From: Chthonomonadales bacterium
GTDB lineage: Bacteria > Armatimonadota > Chthonomonadetes > Chthonomonadales > CAJBBX01
Direction: 5' to 3'
NCBI GenBank assembly: GCA_027459625.1
Contig: DAIDHP010000002.1
Location: forward strand, 145,279 to 209,278
DNA length: 64,000 nt
Below are positions 1 through 8,259 of this stretch, piece after piece (position 1 is the stretch's first letter; every line of letters starts with the position of its first letter). The translations under genes were made by a program, and so were the position numbers. The notes beneath the pieces were generated by a model. It made no database searches. It was not told the origin of the DNA and saw only the letters and a program-made list of their open reading frames with translations.

Positions 1-2339
1 AAGCAGAAAAGATGATCCGGGTAGAGTGAGATGTACAAACCGTCTCGCAGGTCCGGAAGAATCGGTTCATTCTTTTCGTTCTGCAAGAGAGAGCCCAAGT
101 TCGCGAGGACGTATCTCACCACAAGGATGTATTTCAACAGGTCACCTTTGGCGCCGGGGAAATAGATGGTCCAGCCATTTCCGTCCGATCGCATCCATCG
201 AGTTTTCAAAAGTGAAATATCGCGGAGAGAGAGCTGATCCGCCGGTGCGTTTAAATCGGGCTGATATTCGGGCATGTCCTCCGCATTTCCAAAGAGTTGA
301 TTGAAATAGGAGGCGTCGCCGTTAACCGTGAGAATCTTCCCGAAGTTGTATGAGATTAGTATTCCGCCTTTGCTAACCCAATCCGCTATCCGTTGGTACG
401 CGGCGGAGGGAATACGGGTGCCTCCCCATAGAATAAGAACATGATATCGTGAAAGCGCATCCGCATCAATCAATCTTTCATCAATCACATCAAACCTTAA
501 GGATGGCAGCAGTGCATGGCATCCTTGCTCCAAGGGTAGTATGACGGAATTCCCGAACATCTTATGGCTGGCGGAGGGGTAAAACATCGCCACGTCCGTT
601 GTGGGAAGAGTGGTTTTCATGTATTTTGAGTATTTGAAATACACATCAGGAAGCGCCAAGGCGTTGGAAGCGGTATCGGTGAACCCTTTGCATCCCAATG
701 ATTCCGCCAGCCAAAAACGTTTCATCTCCTCCGATGCATTTACGGCTCCCATGTTTTCCCACCAAATCGGAACTCCGTAGAAATGGCATGCCGTGGAAGC
801 ACGCTCGAAAGCCAATTCATCGTCCAAAGAAAGATGGGAATTTGACGAAGGCTGATATCGGATATCGGCATGGTATCTTGCGGCGACCGAAGCAAGCAAG
901 GATTGATCCATAACTCGGTTTGTTGGAAGCGCCAATTCCGCATCGTGCCATTTGCGTCGGAATATCTTCGCCTGCATGTCGTATATTCCGCATAGACCGT
1001 GCTGGTACCATTGGGCGAAATCCAGCATCCATTTATCCGATATCGAATCCCCTTCGGGATATGTGATATCCGATGTCGATGCGAAATCAGTCCCCCAGCT
1101 ATGATTTAGGTTATCCAGAGTTCCGTATTTCGTTATCATATCCGCTTGGAATCGTTGCCTGGCGACGGAATCCGCACACCAATATCCTGGGTAGTGCGCC
1201 AGGTCCGGTAGGGGACGCAATTCGATTAAACTCGGGGGTGTTTTTTGAAATTGTTTGGTGATATTATCCAACAATGGTGTGGAGAATTGCGCAGCGTGAA
1301 GGTCCCATGGCGAGAACGCTTGAAAAACGAGAGGGGGCTGAACACACTGGATGCGGCTGAACGGAAAGCTCTTGGCGTACCAATCAGGAGGGAATGCCAA
1401 CTGCAGAGATGCGCCCCAAAGGTTGCCCCACGACCTTGCGGAGTCGCTGGTGGTGAGGAGTTGATCATAATTCCACACCCCTTGTGACTTTTCGAAAGGG
1501 TTGAACGCCGTGTTCGTCTCTTCGAAAAGCGTGAACCCTTCCGAAGAGAGCAGAGGTGTTTGCGCGGGGCTGAAATCCGTGACGGAGAAAATCATCTGTT
1601 CTCCGGAAGGACGCGAGCCTGCGAGAATGGCGTGGGGATTCGACGGATTGGGGTTCCATTTCCATATCCTTGCGAGCTTGCCGGAATCCCATTGTGGCTT
1701 GGCGAGGTTATCCGCTTTCGGGGGATCGGAGGAGGCGGTGAAAACCGCAACGGACCGAACGGATAACAAGAGCGGATCGGAAACGGAGATCGCGCGCCCC
1801 CATGCGGAATCGCTGAATTTAAGCGTGTTCCATCCTGTGTGGAATCGGTGGCTGGTGAGCGTATTGTTGTCGGATGTGAGCAGGCGAGTGTGGCCATCGG
1901 TAAGTTTCGCACTTAAATCAAACCATAACTCCCCTTGCGGGGCGCTGTTCTTGCATTCGATCGCCAGGATATTATCGTTTGGGCGGAGCATGTGTGTGCA
2001 GTAGATTGGTCCGATAACGCTTTTGAATTCATGCGAGGAGCCATTTTTTGCGGACAAGCTAATGCGTATTCTTTCGCCGTTCAGCCACATATTCACGTCT
2101 GAGTTGCTTCTTAAATAGAGCATCCCGACCGTGGGCTGACCGGTCAAATTGAACTTCCGGCGGAAATAGACTGTTTCAGGAAGTGAAGCTTTGTATCCCG
2201 ACCAGATCACTTCGCGTGTTTGAGGCGCTGAAACGGTTAAATGCTTTATGCCGTCCATGGAAGTGTTTGCGGCGAAAACGGACGCCCCGAAGAGCGTCAG
2301 GATGATGATGGATGCAATTTGTCGAAAGAATCCAGACAT
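1..2339 (-). CDS. Secreted GH42-like glycosidase, 3' end outside window
   Basis: The frame is open from the ATG at 2339 to the window edge, giving 779 residues with no stop, so the protein is truncated by the window. GGAG lies 6 nt before the ATG. Residues 1-23 form a signal peptide ending in VFA. Next comes a beta-sandwich like the GH2 sugar-binding domain (ETVYFRRKFNLTG, NMWLNGERI). The middle looks like a GH42 barrel ('KYGTLDNLNHSWGTDF'). After it is a GH42 trimerisation-like Rossmann region ('YHVLILWGGTRIPS', 'IADWVSKGGILISYNFG'). The likely role is hydrolysis of plant or microbial polysaccharide outside the cytoplasm; the substrate cannot be told and I could not assign the catalytic Glu pair. 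It is divergent from the aldo/keto reductase at 2616. Confidence 0.8.
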   Translation of the reverse strand, partial: MSGFFRQIASIIILTLFGASVFAANTSMDGIKHLTVSAPQTREVIWSGYKASLPETVYFRRKFNLTGQPTVGMLYLRSNSDVNMWLNGERIRISLSAKNGSSHEFKSVIGPIYCTHMLRPNDNILAIECKNSAPQGELWFDLSAKLTDGHTRLLTSDNNTLTSHRFHTGWNTLKFSDSAWGRAISVSDPLLLSVRSVAVFTASSDPPKADNLAKPQWDSGKLARIWKWNPNPSNPHAILAGSRPSGEQMIFSVTDFSPAQTPLLSSEGFTLFEETNTAFNPFEKSQGVWNYDQLLTTSDSARSWGNLWGASLQLAFPPDWYAKSFPFSRIQCVQPPLVFQAFSPWDLHAAQFSTPLLDNITKQFQKTPPSLIELRPLPDLAHYPGYWCADSVARQRFQADMITKYGTLDNLNHSWGTDFASTSDITYPEGDSISDKWMLDFAQWYQHGLCGIYDMQAKIFRRKWHDAELALPTNRVMDQSLLASVAARYHADIRYQPSSNSHLSLDDELAFERASTACHFYGVPIWWENMGAVNASEEMKRFWLAESLGCKGFTDTASNALALPDVYFKYSKYMKTTLPTTDVAMFYPSASHKMFGNSVILPLEQGCHALLPSLRFDVIDERLIDADALSRYHVLILWGGTRIPSAAYQRIADWVSKGGILISYNFGKILTVNGDASYFNQLFGNAEDMPEYQPDLNAPADQLSLRDISLLKTRWMRSDGNGWTIYFPGAKGDLLKYILVVRYVLANLGSLLQNEKNEPILPDLRDGLYISLYPDHLFC

Positions 2340-2615
2340 GGCAGGCTCCGTGACGTTTCCCGAATATGGGGTGACTGTTTCGTATTATCCAACCCCTTGG
2401 AAACGTTAAGTATGTCTTCAAATAGGATGCCGAGGGTGTGTTATTGCGATTACCTCTGTAGATATTGTATCCCGCATACGCCATAAATCCACATTACTAT
2501 ACGGTGTTAAAGTCGCTCTTTTTGCTTTCAACCCTATTAATTGATAACTGAAATGGGAGCAAGTGCGTAAAAAAATATAGCGTAAGTTCAAAAAAAGTTA
2601 AAAAGGAGAAAAAGG

Positions 2616-3584
2616 GTGCAATACACTCAACTAGGACGGACTGGTCTGAAGGTGAGCCGTTTGTGTCTTGGTACAATGAATTTCGGACCTCAGACCACGG
2701 AAAGCGACAGCTTCCAGATCATGGATAACGCATTGGACAACGGGATTAATTTCTTTGATAGCGCTAACGTCTACGGATGGAAGAAGGGCGAAGGGGTAAC
2801 GGAGAAAATAGTCGGTAGGTGGTTTGCCCAGGGCGGAGGCCGCAGAGAGAAGGTTGTGCTTGCTACCAAGCTTTACGGTTCCATGGGTGACTGGCCGAAT
2901 GAGGAAAGGCTCTCGGCGCTGAATATTCGAAGAGCATGCGACGCAAGCCTCAAACGTCTTCAAACGGACTATATAGACCTTTATCAAATGCATCACATCG
3001 CGCGTGAAGCCCCTTGGGATGAGATATGGCAGGCCATGGAGGTATTGGTGCAACAGGGTAAAATCCTCTACGTTGGCTCCTCGAACTTCGCTGCATGGCA
3101 CATTGTGAAAGCCAACGAAGCCGCCAAGACGCGACACTTCCTCGGTTTGGTTTCAGAACAGAGCCTGTATAGCCTTCTCGACAGAAAAATCGAGTTGGAG
3201 GTGATACCCGCCTGCATCGATTACGGGGTCGCCATTCTGCCTTGGAGCCCCCTCTCCGGCGGGCTATTGGGAGGAATATTGGAAAAAACCGAGGCGGGAA
3301 GACGCAACTCGGAGCACATCCAAAAGCGCGTGGAGCAACTTCGCCCCACTCTGGAAGCCTATGAGAACCTGTGCAAGGAGATAGGGGAGAAGCCGGGAGA
3401 GGTGGCGATAGCTTGGATGCTTCACAAGCAAGGCATCACTTCACCCATCGTCGGTCCGAGAACCATGGAGCAGTTGCAAGGGAACCTCCACGCTCTCGAC
3501 ATCAAGCTATCCGAGGATGTCATGAAGAAGCTGGACGAGATATTCCCCGGGCATAAGACCGCCCCCGAGGATTACGCCTGGTAA
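2616..3584 (+). CDS. Aldo/keto reductase
   Basis: A 322-residue NAD(P)H-dependent aldo/keto reductase of the YajO/Tas type, cytoplasmic. The N-terminus 'YTQLGRTGLKVSRLCLGTMNFG' region is the family signature. Asp and Tyr of the catalytic tetrad are in 'FFDSANVYG', the Lys in 'LATKLYGS', and the His in 'LYQMHHI'. The C-terminal 'SPIVGPRTMEQLQGNL' is the cofactor-phosphate loop. The start is GTG with AAGGAG 7-8 nt upstream, and there is no better ATG. The substrate is unknown. It stands alone, followed by a hairpin. Confidence 0.93.
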   Translation: MQYTQLGRTGLKVSRLCLGTMNFGPQTTESDSFQIMDNALDNGINFFDSANVYGWKKGEGVTEKIVGRWFAQGGGRREKVVLATKLYGSMGDWPNEERLSALNIRRACDASLKRLQTDYIDLYQMHHIAREAPWDEIWQAMEVLVQQGKILYVGSSNFAAWHIVKANEAAKTRHFLGLVSEQSLYSLLDRKIELEVIPACIDYGVAILPWSPLSGGLLGGILEKTEAGRRNSEHIQKRVEQLRPTLEAYENLCKEIGEKPGEVAIAWMLHKQGITSPIVGPRTMEQLQGNLHALDIKLSEDVMKKLDEIFPGHKTAPEDYAW

Positions 3585-3596
3585 ATGGAGACCTTA

Positions 3597-3625
3597 GTAG
3601 AGACGTCCGATTTGGGCGTCTCTAC
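3597..3625 (+). terminator. Hairpin after aldo/keto reductase
   Basis: A perfect 9-bp stem (GTAGAGACG / CGTCTCTAC, loop 3606-3616) lies 12 nt past the stop codon. No U-tract follows, so termination is inferred from position alone. Confidence 0.5.
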
Positions 3626-3860
3626 ATGTTCGCGGGTGATGTAATCCCATCCGGAAGCTAATAATGTTCTAAACCTCTCTCGATTTGTGTGAAACCTCAA
3701 TCCCTAATTCATCGTTATTAATATAGCAGGTACACTATATTCCGAAAAACCCTATCCTCCTTTTGTTCGTCGTGCTGTCATTCGAATTGGCTTCTCCATA
3801 ACGCTCAGAAAGCGGAGGATGTTACCTGTCGAGTTTTGAAACATTGGAAAGGTTAAAATA

Positions 3861-4610
3861 TTGAAACGACGAGACGGTTTTACCCTCATCGAATTGCTGG
3901 TTGTCATCGCGGTGATAGCGATACTCGCGGCGATTCTTTTTCCCGTTTTCGCCAAGGCGCGAGAGGCAGCTCAAAAGTCGGTCTGCATCTCAAATCTGAA
4001 ACAGATTGGGAACGCGTTTCTTCTATACACTTCGGATTACGATGACTGTTATCCGAATACCGGCGACCCGTATCTGTGGGTGGGGGAACGCTGGCGCTGG
4101 CCGGTGATGAGCTATCTCGGTATCGGTCAGAAGGAGAATCCGGATTACTCCAGCAAGAACGGTGTGCCGGAGATTCTCTTATGTCCGGCGGATTACATTT
4201 CAGCGGGAACCTATGATGGCACCTCTTACGCCTACTCCGCATGCTTTTATCATGCCTCCACCCAGATCAACCAGATGCATTTGATCAACACGCTTCCTCC
4301 GGTGAACGATCCGGGATTTCCCTGTGTTACTCAAAGCGAGGCTGCGGTGGCGTATCCGTCGCAAAAGGCGCTTGTGTCGGAATGGTACACCAACCACGAG
4401 CATCCGAATGGACCACCGGTGGGATTCTGGGGCACGCTAACCAACACCCTGGCTCCTGGACCGGATCGCTGGACGGGTGCGAGAGTCTATGTGTTCGCGG
4501 ACGGGCACGCCAAATTCCTGCAGGCGGCCCAAATACTTCCCTCGGCGGACGATTGCCCCGATATCAATCTCACCTCCAACGGCTTGAGCGGGTATGATGT
4601 AAGGGAATAA
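3861..4610 (+). CDS. Prepilin-like protein with N-methylation leader
   Basis: A 249-residue protein starting at TTG with AAAGG upstream. The leader MKRRDG is followed by [20 protein letters not shown], the type IV prepilin cleavage and hydrophobic helix. Next is '[11 protein letters not shown]', typical of armatimonad pilin-like families. The C-terminal '[13 protein letters not shown]' matches the DG-containing end of the H-X9-DG/DUF1559-like class. It is likely cleaved by a PilD-type peptidase and held at the cell surface; whether it forms a fibre is unknown. No pilus genes are adjacent. It is probably one of many paralogues. Confidence 0.9.
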   Translation: MKRRDGFTLIELLVVIAVIAILAAILFPVFAKAREAAQKSVCISNLKQIGNAFLLYTSDYDDCYPNTGDPYLWVGERWRWPVMSYLGIGQKENPDYSSKNGVPEILLCPADYISAGTYDGTSYAYSACFYHASTQINQMHLINTLPPVNDPGFPCVTQSEAAVAYPSQKALVSEWYTNHEHPNGPPVGFWGTLTNTLAPGPDRWTGARVYVFADGHAKFLQAAQILPSADDCPDINLTSNGLSGYDVRE

Positions 4611-4617
4611 TACGAAC

Positions 4618-4706
4618 AGGCGATTGCAAAATCCGACACTTCGCCCGGCGCTTGAGATGGAAACGCGTCATTTGCACTGCGGAGAGGTTGATTTTGCAAC
4701 GGTCTC
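4618..4706. repeat. Degenerate copy of the 89-bp inverted-repeat element
   Basis: The ends read AGGCGATTGCAAAATC and GATTTTGCAACGGTCTC, imperfect inverses with the same core (TTGCAAAATC) and the same 89-bp length as the intact copies at 26072 and 45198. It ends directly before the ribosome-binding site of the SRPBCC gene and so forms that gene's leader. Confidence 0.55.
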
Positions 4707-4717
4707 AGGAGAATGGA

Positions 4718-5167
4718 ATGCCCGTTATCGAATTGAAACTGCATGTGAACGCACCGGCGAAGAGCGTATACGATGTCGCAAGGAATGTGGAGGCTTTCCC
4801 GGATTTCATGGAGGACCTTCAATCCATCACAGTATTGGAGCGGAGCGAGGACGGAAATCGTACGATTACCGAGTGGGTGGGGTTGATTCGCGAGTTCAAG
4901 ATGACCATTAAATGGAGTCAGGAGGACGTTTGGGATCCCGACAAGCTTCGTGATGACTTCAAGCTCGTAAAAGGCGATATGGACACCATGTCCGGCTATT
5001 GGGAGTTTGTTCCGGACGGGGAGGGCTCTACATTCGTGTCGATTCTGGACTACGAATACAATGTACCGCTGGTTGGGCCGATGATCAAGAACCTCATTCG
5101 CAAGAAGATGGAGGGGAACTTGGACGCCCAGATGCGCGCCATTGCAGCGAAAGCGGAGGGGCGGTGA
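4718..5167 (+). CDS. SRPBCC / COQ10-START-like lipid-binding protein
   Basis: A 149-residue protein of the polyketide cyclase / CoQ-binding SRPBCC fold, which forms a hydrophobic cavity for a lipid or quinone. The order is typical: 'NAPAKSVYDVARNVEAFPDF' (first strand and helix), 'SGYWEFVPDGEGSTFV' (central sheet), then the long C-terminal helix 'IKNLIRKKMEGNLDAQM'. The start is ATG 4718 with AGGAG 6 nt upstream. An upstream in-frame ATG at 4652 lies inside the degenerate repeat and is rejected. The ligand is unknown. Confidence 0.85.
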   Translation: MPVIELKLHVNAPAKSVYDVARNVEAFPDFMEDLQSITVLERSEDGNRTITEWVGLIREFKMTIKWSQEDVWDPDKLRDDFKLVKGDMDTMSGYWEFVPDGEGSTFVSILDYEYNVPLVGPMIKNLIRKKMEGNLDAQMRAIAAKAEGR

Positions 5168-5313
5168 GAGTCTGACCGGGCTGTCGGGCTTGTGTTTTAT
5201 CGAGTATTTATCACCTATTATGTGTTTTTCCATTCACTCAAGCACCGGTGATTCATATTGAATGTTTGAGCATAATTAAGATATTGAGTGATATCTATTA
5301 AGGGAGGATGACA

Positions 5314-5769
5314 ATGAAACTTGCGGAAGCCCTTATTTTGAGAGCCAACGCCCAGAAGCGAATGGAGCAGCTCAAGCAGCGTATACTCCGGAATGCTAAA
5401 GTGCAGGAGGGGGATACCCCAGGCGAGGATCCTGCGGAATTGCTTCAGGAATATGAATCCACGGCGAGCGAACTGACCGATCTTATGCAGCGGATCAATC
5501 GCACCAATTCAAAGACTCCCTTCCAGGATTCGTCCCTTAGCGACGCTCTCGCCAAGAGGGATGTTTTACGGATGCGAATCTCGTTGTATCAAGACCTGGC
5601 CCAAGCCGCATCCATCACGGGCAGCCGCTATAGCCGTTCGGAGGTGAAATTCAGCAGCGCCGTGTCGGTTGTGCGGATTCAAAAAGAGGCGGATATCTTG
5701 GCGAAGGAGCATCGGGAGTTGGACGCCCGCATTCAGGAGGCGAACTGGCAGGTGGAGCTTTCCGATTAG
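5314..5769 (+). CDS. DIP1984 / septicolysin family protein
   Basis: A 151-residue alpha-helical protein. 'KLAEALILRANAQKRMEQL', 'RNAKVQEGDTPGEDPAELL' and 'RINRTNSKT' are the conserved blocks of the DIP1984 family (often called septicolysin). The biochemical role is unknown and haemolytic activity should not be assumed. It is cytoplasmic, with predicted coiled coils and no signal peptide. The start is ATG 5314, placed 6 nt after GGGAGG; the ATG at 5308 abuts the ribosome-binding site. It is single, with no operon partner. Confidence 0.85.
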   Translation: MKLAEALILRANAQKRMEQLKQRILRNAKVQEGDTPGEDPAELLQEYESTASELTDLMQRINRTNSKTPFQDSSLSDALAKRDVLRMRISLYQDLAQAASITGSRYSRSEVKFSSAVSVVRIQKEADILAKEHRELDARIQEANWQVELSD

Positions 5770-5817
5770 GCTGAAGTTGGTAGTTTCTCGGATGGAAGCG
5801 AGCATAAATTCTCACCT

Positions 5818-6009
5818 TTGCTTAACGCAGGTGCATGCGAAATCCGCATATCCGCGCCAAGGGACGGCGCAACCCTTCATGGCGTAGTCCCAGTAGGCTT
5901 ACAAGCGCACAGGGTAAGATGCAAGTCGCACTACCGTATGCTGGTCCGTCATGAGAAACGAGGGCGGGATAGGGGTCTTCAGCCATCGGAGAGCTTTCTC
6001 CGTTTGTGA
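5818..6009 (+). pseudogene. Possible remnant of an Ig-like surface domain
   Basis: This non-genic 340-bp stretch carries one short open frame whose middle reads 'IRISAPRDGATLHGVVPVG'. That resembles the first strands of bacterial Ig-like (Big) domains ('I..P.DGATV.G.VPV'). No ribosome-binding site or full domain is present and similarity stops after about 25 residues. It may be a decayed gene fragment or chance. I see nothing else in 5770-6109. Confidence 0.25.
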
Positions 6010-6109
6010 CAGGCGAACTAAAGAGCGTCGATATTTACCGATAACGACAAATAGGCAGGAATGACACCCGTTCTTCGCGCTATTGCCATGCACGGTTTGC
6101 TGGTAAATA

Positions 6110-7309
6110 TTAAATCAGGTACGCCAGACTCAAAAGACCTGTGCCGAAAATTAAAACCAGGAACGCCCAGTAGATCGCCTTGTTCGCACCTTTGAGAGCA
6201 TGTTCTCCCATCACTTTTTTTTGCGACGCCATGAGCCCAAGCATGATCGCAGGACCCACCAGCACGACAATTTGCAAAACCATGAGGTTCAGCGCGAGAT
6301 TGATCAGATTTAGCGTCACGATGGGGATGATCAACGCCGGAATCGATTCCACCAAGTACACTTTGAACCAGTTTTTGCGCCCCCATCCAAGTGCCTCCGT
6401 GACGCCCCAGGAGCTTCCCAGCGAGATAACGATGAGTGCGATGAAGGAGGCGGCGATTAAACCCACGGCGAAAACAGCGGGAGCTGCATTTCCAGCCACT
6501 TGAGTAAGCCCATGAGACAGAGCTTGCGGCGCGTTGAATTTCATCGCGTTGTGGCCCACTCCGATCGCCGCGACGGCGATGGCGACCATAATCACTTCCG
6601 AGACCACCGCGCCCACGCCTGTCTCCCAGCGTATCGCCCAGAGGTTAGCGGCGGTGGTTCCCTTTTCGGCGGTGGCGGATGCCTGGTAAAAGAGCATGAA
6701 CGGCATGATGACCGCACCCACATTCGCAGCAAGCAGGTAGAGGAACGCAGGGGAACTGGAGAAGTAAAAAGGAGTAATCTCCACACCGTGACGGGCCGTT
6801 AAAAACGCGGATATCAACCAGGAGATCACGAACAGGATCGATACGAAGAGCAATGGCTTTTCCGCCTCGGCGTATCTTTTCTTATAAACGATTAAGACGT
6901 GCGCGATGAAGACGATGGGAACGGATATCATGGGGGGGACGCCGAGTATTCGAAAACCGATCGCTGCGCCCGTGTATTCCACGACATAGCTAATGATATC
7001 CACGATCGCCATCGGGATTGAAGCTATCATCGCGGTTTTCCGGTTGTAATTCTCTCGGATAAGCTCCCCGAGTCCTTTGTTGGTCACCGCTCCGATTCTG
7101 CCGGCGACCTCTTGAAGCACGAATAACGGAACCGCAAGTAAAAGAATGAACCAGATCAGCTTGGTACCGTAAACCGCACCGCTTTCAGCGGCGGTGATAA
7201 CGCTTGCCGCATCCACATCCGCGATCATAACAAGCCAAGCGGGCCCCCAGACTTTGAGCAGACTCAGAAACCTTGATCGGGTTGTGTGTTTACCCAGTGC
7301 GTTTTCCAT
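6110..7309 (-). CDS. NRAMP-type divalent metal transporter, variant site
   Basis: A 399-residue membrane protein with about 11 predicted helices and the NRAMP layout, which imports divalent metal with protons. TM1 reads 'GPAWLVMIADVDAASV', where canonical MntH has DPGN, so the Asp is kept but Pro-Gly-Asn is replaced. TM6 reads 'GAVIMPFMLFYQASA', keeping the A-x-x-M metal ligand pattern but with Phe for the usual His after Met-Pro. This places it outside classical MntH, nearer the NRAMP-related groups, so the metal is uncertain. It has its own promoter at 7442-7470 with a Nur-box-like operator across the -35, which points to metal-dependent repression. Confidence 0.88.
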   Translation of the reverse strand: MENALGKHTTRSRFLSLLKVWGPAWLVMIADVDAASVITAAESGAVYGTKLIWFILLLAVPLFVLQEVAGRIGAVTNKGLGELIRENYNRKTAMIASIPMAIVDIISYVVEYTGAAIGFRILGVPPMISVPIVFIAHVLIVYKKRYAEAEKPLLFVSILFVISWLISAFLTARHGVEITPFYFSSSPAFLYLLAANVGAVIMPFMLFYQASATAEKGTTAANLWAIRWETGVGAVVSEVIMVAIAVAAIGVGHNAMKFNAPQALSHGLTQVAGNAAPAVFAVGLIAASFIALIVISLGSSWGVTEALGWGRKNWFKVYLVESIPALIIPIVTLNLINLALNLMVLQIVVLVGPAIMLGLMASQKKVMGEHALKGANKAIYWAFLVLIFGTGLLSLAYLI

Positions 7310-7441
7310 ATTATGTTAAAAACATATCCTTCCTGTTCATTGTGAATTAGAGAAAAACATGAACCATACTGAATTGTCAATCCGCTCGAAACGTCTAGCG
7401 TATAGTGGCGATTAGCATGGTTATATATTTAATGTAGGCAC

Positions 7442-7470
7442 ACTATCATCATTAACGGTCTTAGTTGCAA
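7442..7470 (-). promoter_or_regulatory. Promoter of the NRAMP-type gene
   Basis: On the minus strand, -35 TTGCAA (7470-7465), a 17-nt spacer, and -10 GATAGT (7447-7442). The -35 is also one half of the operator at 7465-7481. This leaves a 5' UTR of about 125 nt. Confidence 0.55.
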
Positions 7471-7481
7471 CTTTGTTGCAA
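7465..7481. promoter_or_regulatory. Nur-box-like operator of the NRAMP-type gene
   Basis: TTGCAA-N5-TTGCAA, two palindromic hexamers with centres 11 bp apart. It is identical in form and spacing to the site at the start of the Fur-family gene (7991-8007). The Nur (nickel-uptake regulator) consensus is tGCaa-N5-ttGCA. The site covers the promoter -35, which fits repression. Confidence 0.65.
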
Positions 7482-7488
7482 CAAGCGC

Positions 7489-7519
7489 GAAAAAAACAAC
7501 GATGGATATTGCCATCGTT
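7489..7519 (-). terminator. Intrinsic terminator of the Fur-family gene
   Basis: On the minus strand, AACGATGG-loop-CCATCGTT (7519-7498) is followed by a run of T (complement of 7490-7496). The right arm begins at the gene's stop codon. It separates this gene from the NRAMP-type gene, which therefore needs its own promoter. Confidence 0.85.
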
Positions 7520-7980
7520 TACTCTTTTCCGTTTTCCACCTGACAGTTGCGGCAAATCGCCGCTACCTCAATGCGCATCGATAGCACATCGTAACCTGTC
7601 TCTTTTCTTATTTCCGATTCCAATTTCTCAAGCAGGCGGGAACGAAACTCGAGTATCTTACCGCATCTGACGCATCCCAAATGAATATGCCTTCTGTTTT
7701 TATCTCTGAGTTCATAGTAGTGCTCGTGTCCGCTCAGATGCAGAAGGTCCAACTCCTCGATCAACCCCATCTCCTTGAGCATGCTCAGGGTGCGGTAGAC
7801 GGTGGTGCGATCCATCTTTTCGCCCCTCTGTTGCGCAAGGTTCAGGATGTCGCTCGGGTGGAGGTGAGTCTGCGAAGATTCGATCAAATCGATCAGGAAA
7901 CGCCTCTGCTTTGTAAGGCGCACTCCCATCTCGCCGATTTTATTCGCGAGGGTTGATTGTCGGGTAAGAGTGGATATCAA
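7519..7980 (-). CDS. Fur-family metalloregulator, Nur-like
   Basis: A 153-residue Fur-family repressor. The DNA-binding winged helix contains 'GVRLTKQRRFLIDLI' and the recognition helix 'MDRTTVYRTLSML'. 'HEHYYELRDKNRRHIHLGC' carries metal ligands. 'CVRCGK' and 'CRNC' give two CxxC pairs for structural zinc. The promoter's predicted start of transcription (about 8009) and the operator at 7991-8007 exclude the TTG at 8007. I chose the TTG at 7980, with AAGGAG just upstream (short spacing), which gives a normal Fur N-terminus; the exact start is uncertain. The operator at its own promoter and at the NRAMP-type gene suggest autoregulation and control of metal uptake. The metal (Ni, Mn or Fe) cannot be read from the sequence. 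Confidence 0.9.
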   Translation of the reverse strand: MISTLTRQSTLANKIGEMGVRLTKQRRFLIDLIESSQTHLHPSDILNLAQQRGEKMDRTTVYRTLSMLKEMGLIEELDLLHLSGHEHYYELRDKNRRHIHLGCVRCGKILEFRSRLLEKLESEIRKETGYDVLSMRIEVAAICRNCQVENGKE

Positions 7981-7990
7981 AGGCTCCTTC

Positions 7991-8007
7991 TTGCAACATG
8001 ATTGCAA
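7991..8007. promoter_or_regulatory. Nur-box-like operator at the Fur-family gene
   Basis: TTGCAA-N5-TTGCAA, lying at about +2 to +18 relative to the predicted transcription start of the regulator gene. It has the same half-sites and spacing as 7465-7481. A bound repressor here would block initiation, so autorepression is inferred. Confidence 0.65.
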
Positions 8008-8015
8008 CTGACAAT

Positions 8016-8044
8016 ACTATATCACAAAAAATAGGTTTTGTCAA
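8016..8044 (-). promoter_or_regulatory. Sigma-70 promoter of the Fur-family gene
   Basis: TTGACA (8044-8039), a 17-nt spacer, TATAGT (8021-8016) on the minus strand. It is near consensus with ideal spacing. Confidence 0.8.
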
Positions 8045-8177
8045 GCGAACGATTGCGGGATGCGAATCAAATCGAAACAAACGCTTGATTGTAAACTGCC
8101 GGATGGAAGCTAACGAATTATCGGATAACCCTCAACCGATAATTCATCCCTCTTTCATGTTGCTTTGATATCATGCA

Positions 8178-8206
8178 TTGACGTACTTTCTTGTTTGCGG
8201 TATAAT
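8178..8206 (+). promoter_or_regulatory. Sigma-70 promoter of sat
   Basis: TTGACG (8178-8183), a 17-nt spacer, TATAAT (8201-8206). The gene starts 54 nt downstream. Confidence 0.8.
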
Positions 8207-8259
8207 ATTTCTCATACTTGACTAATTAAATCAATCAAATAAAATATGAGGTTAAAATT

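Noticed and set aside
698..2004. Several short plus-strand and minus-strand open frames across 26-2004
   Set aside because: All lie inside the single minus-strand frame that is open from 2339 to the window edge and encodes a coherent signal peptide plus GH42-like protein.
5770..6109. Structured RNA gene (SRP RNA, tmRNA, 6S or tRNA) in this gap
   Set aside because: No conserved core of any of these RNAs and no promoter-terminator pair could be seen.
7465..7481. Classic Fur box (GATAATGATAATCATTATC) or PerR/Zur box near the regulator
   Set aside because: The only repeated pattern is TTGCAA-N5-TTGCAA, which does not match those consensus sites.
8007..8007. TTG at 8007 as start of the Fur-family gene
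   Set aside because: It lies inside the operator and 2 nt from the predicted transcription start, so it would need a leaderless TTG.
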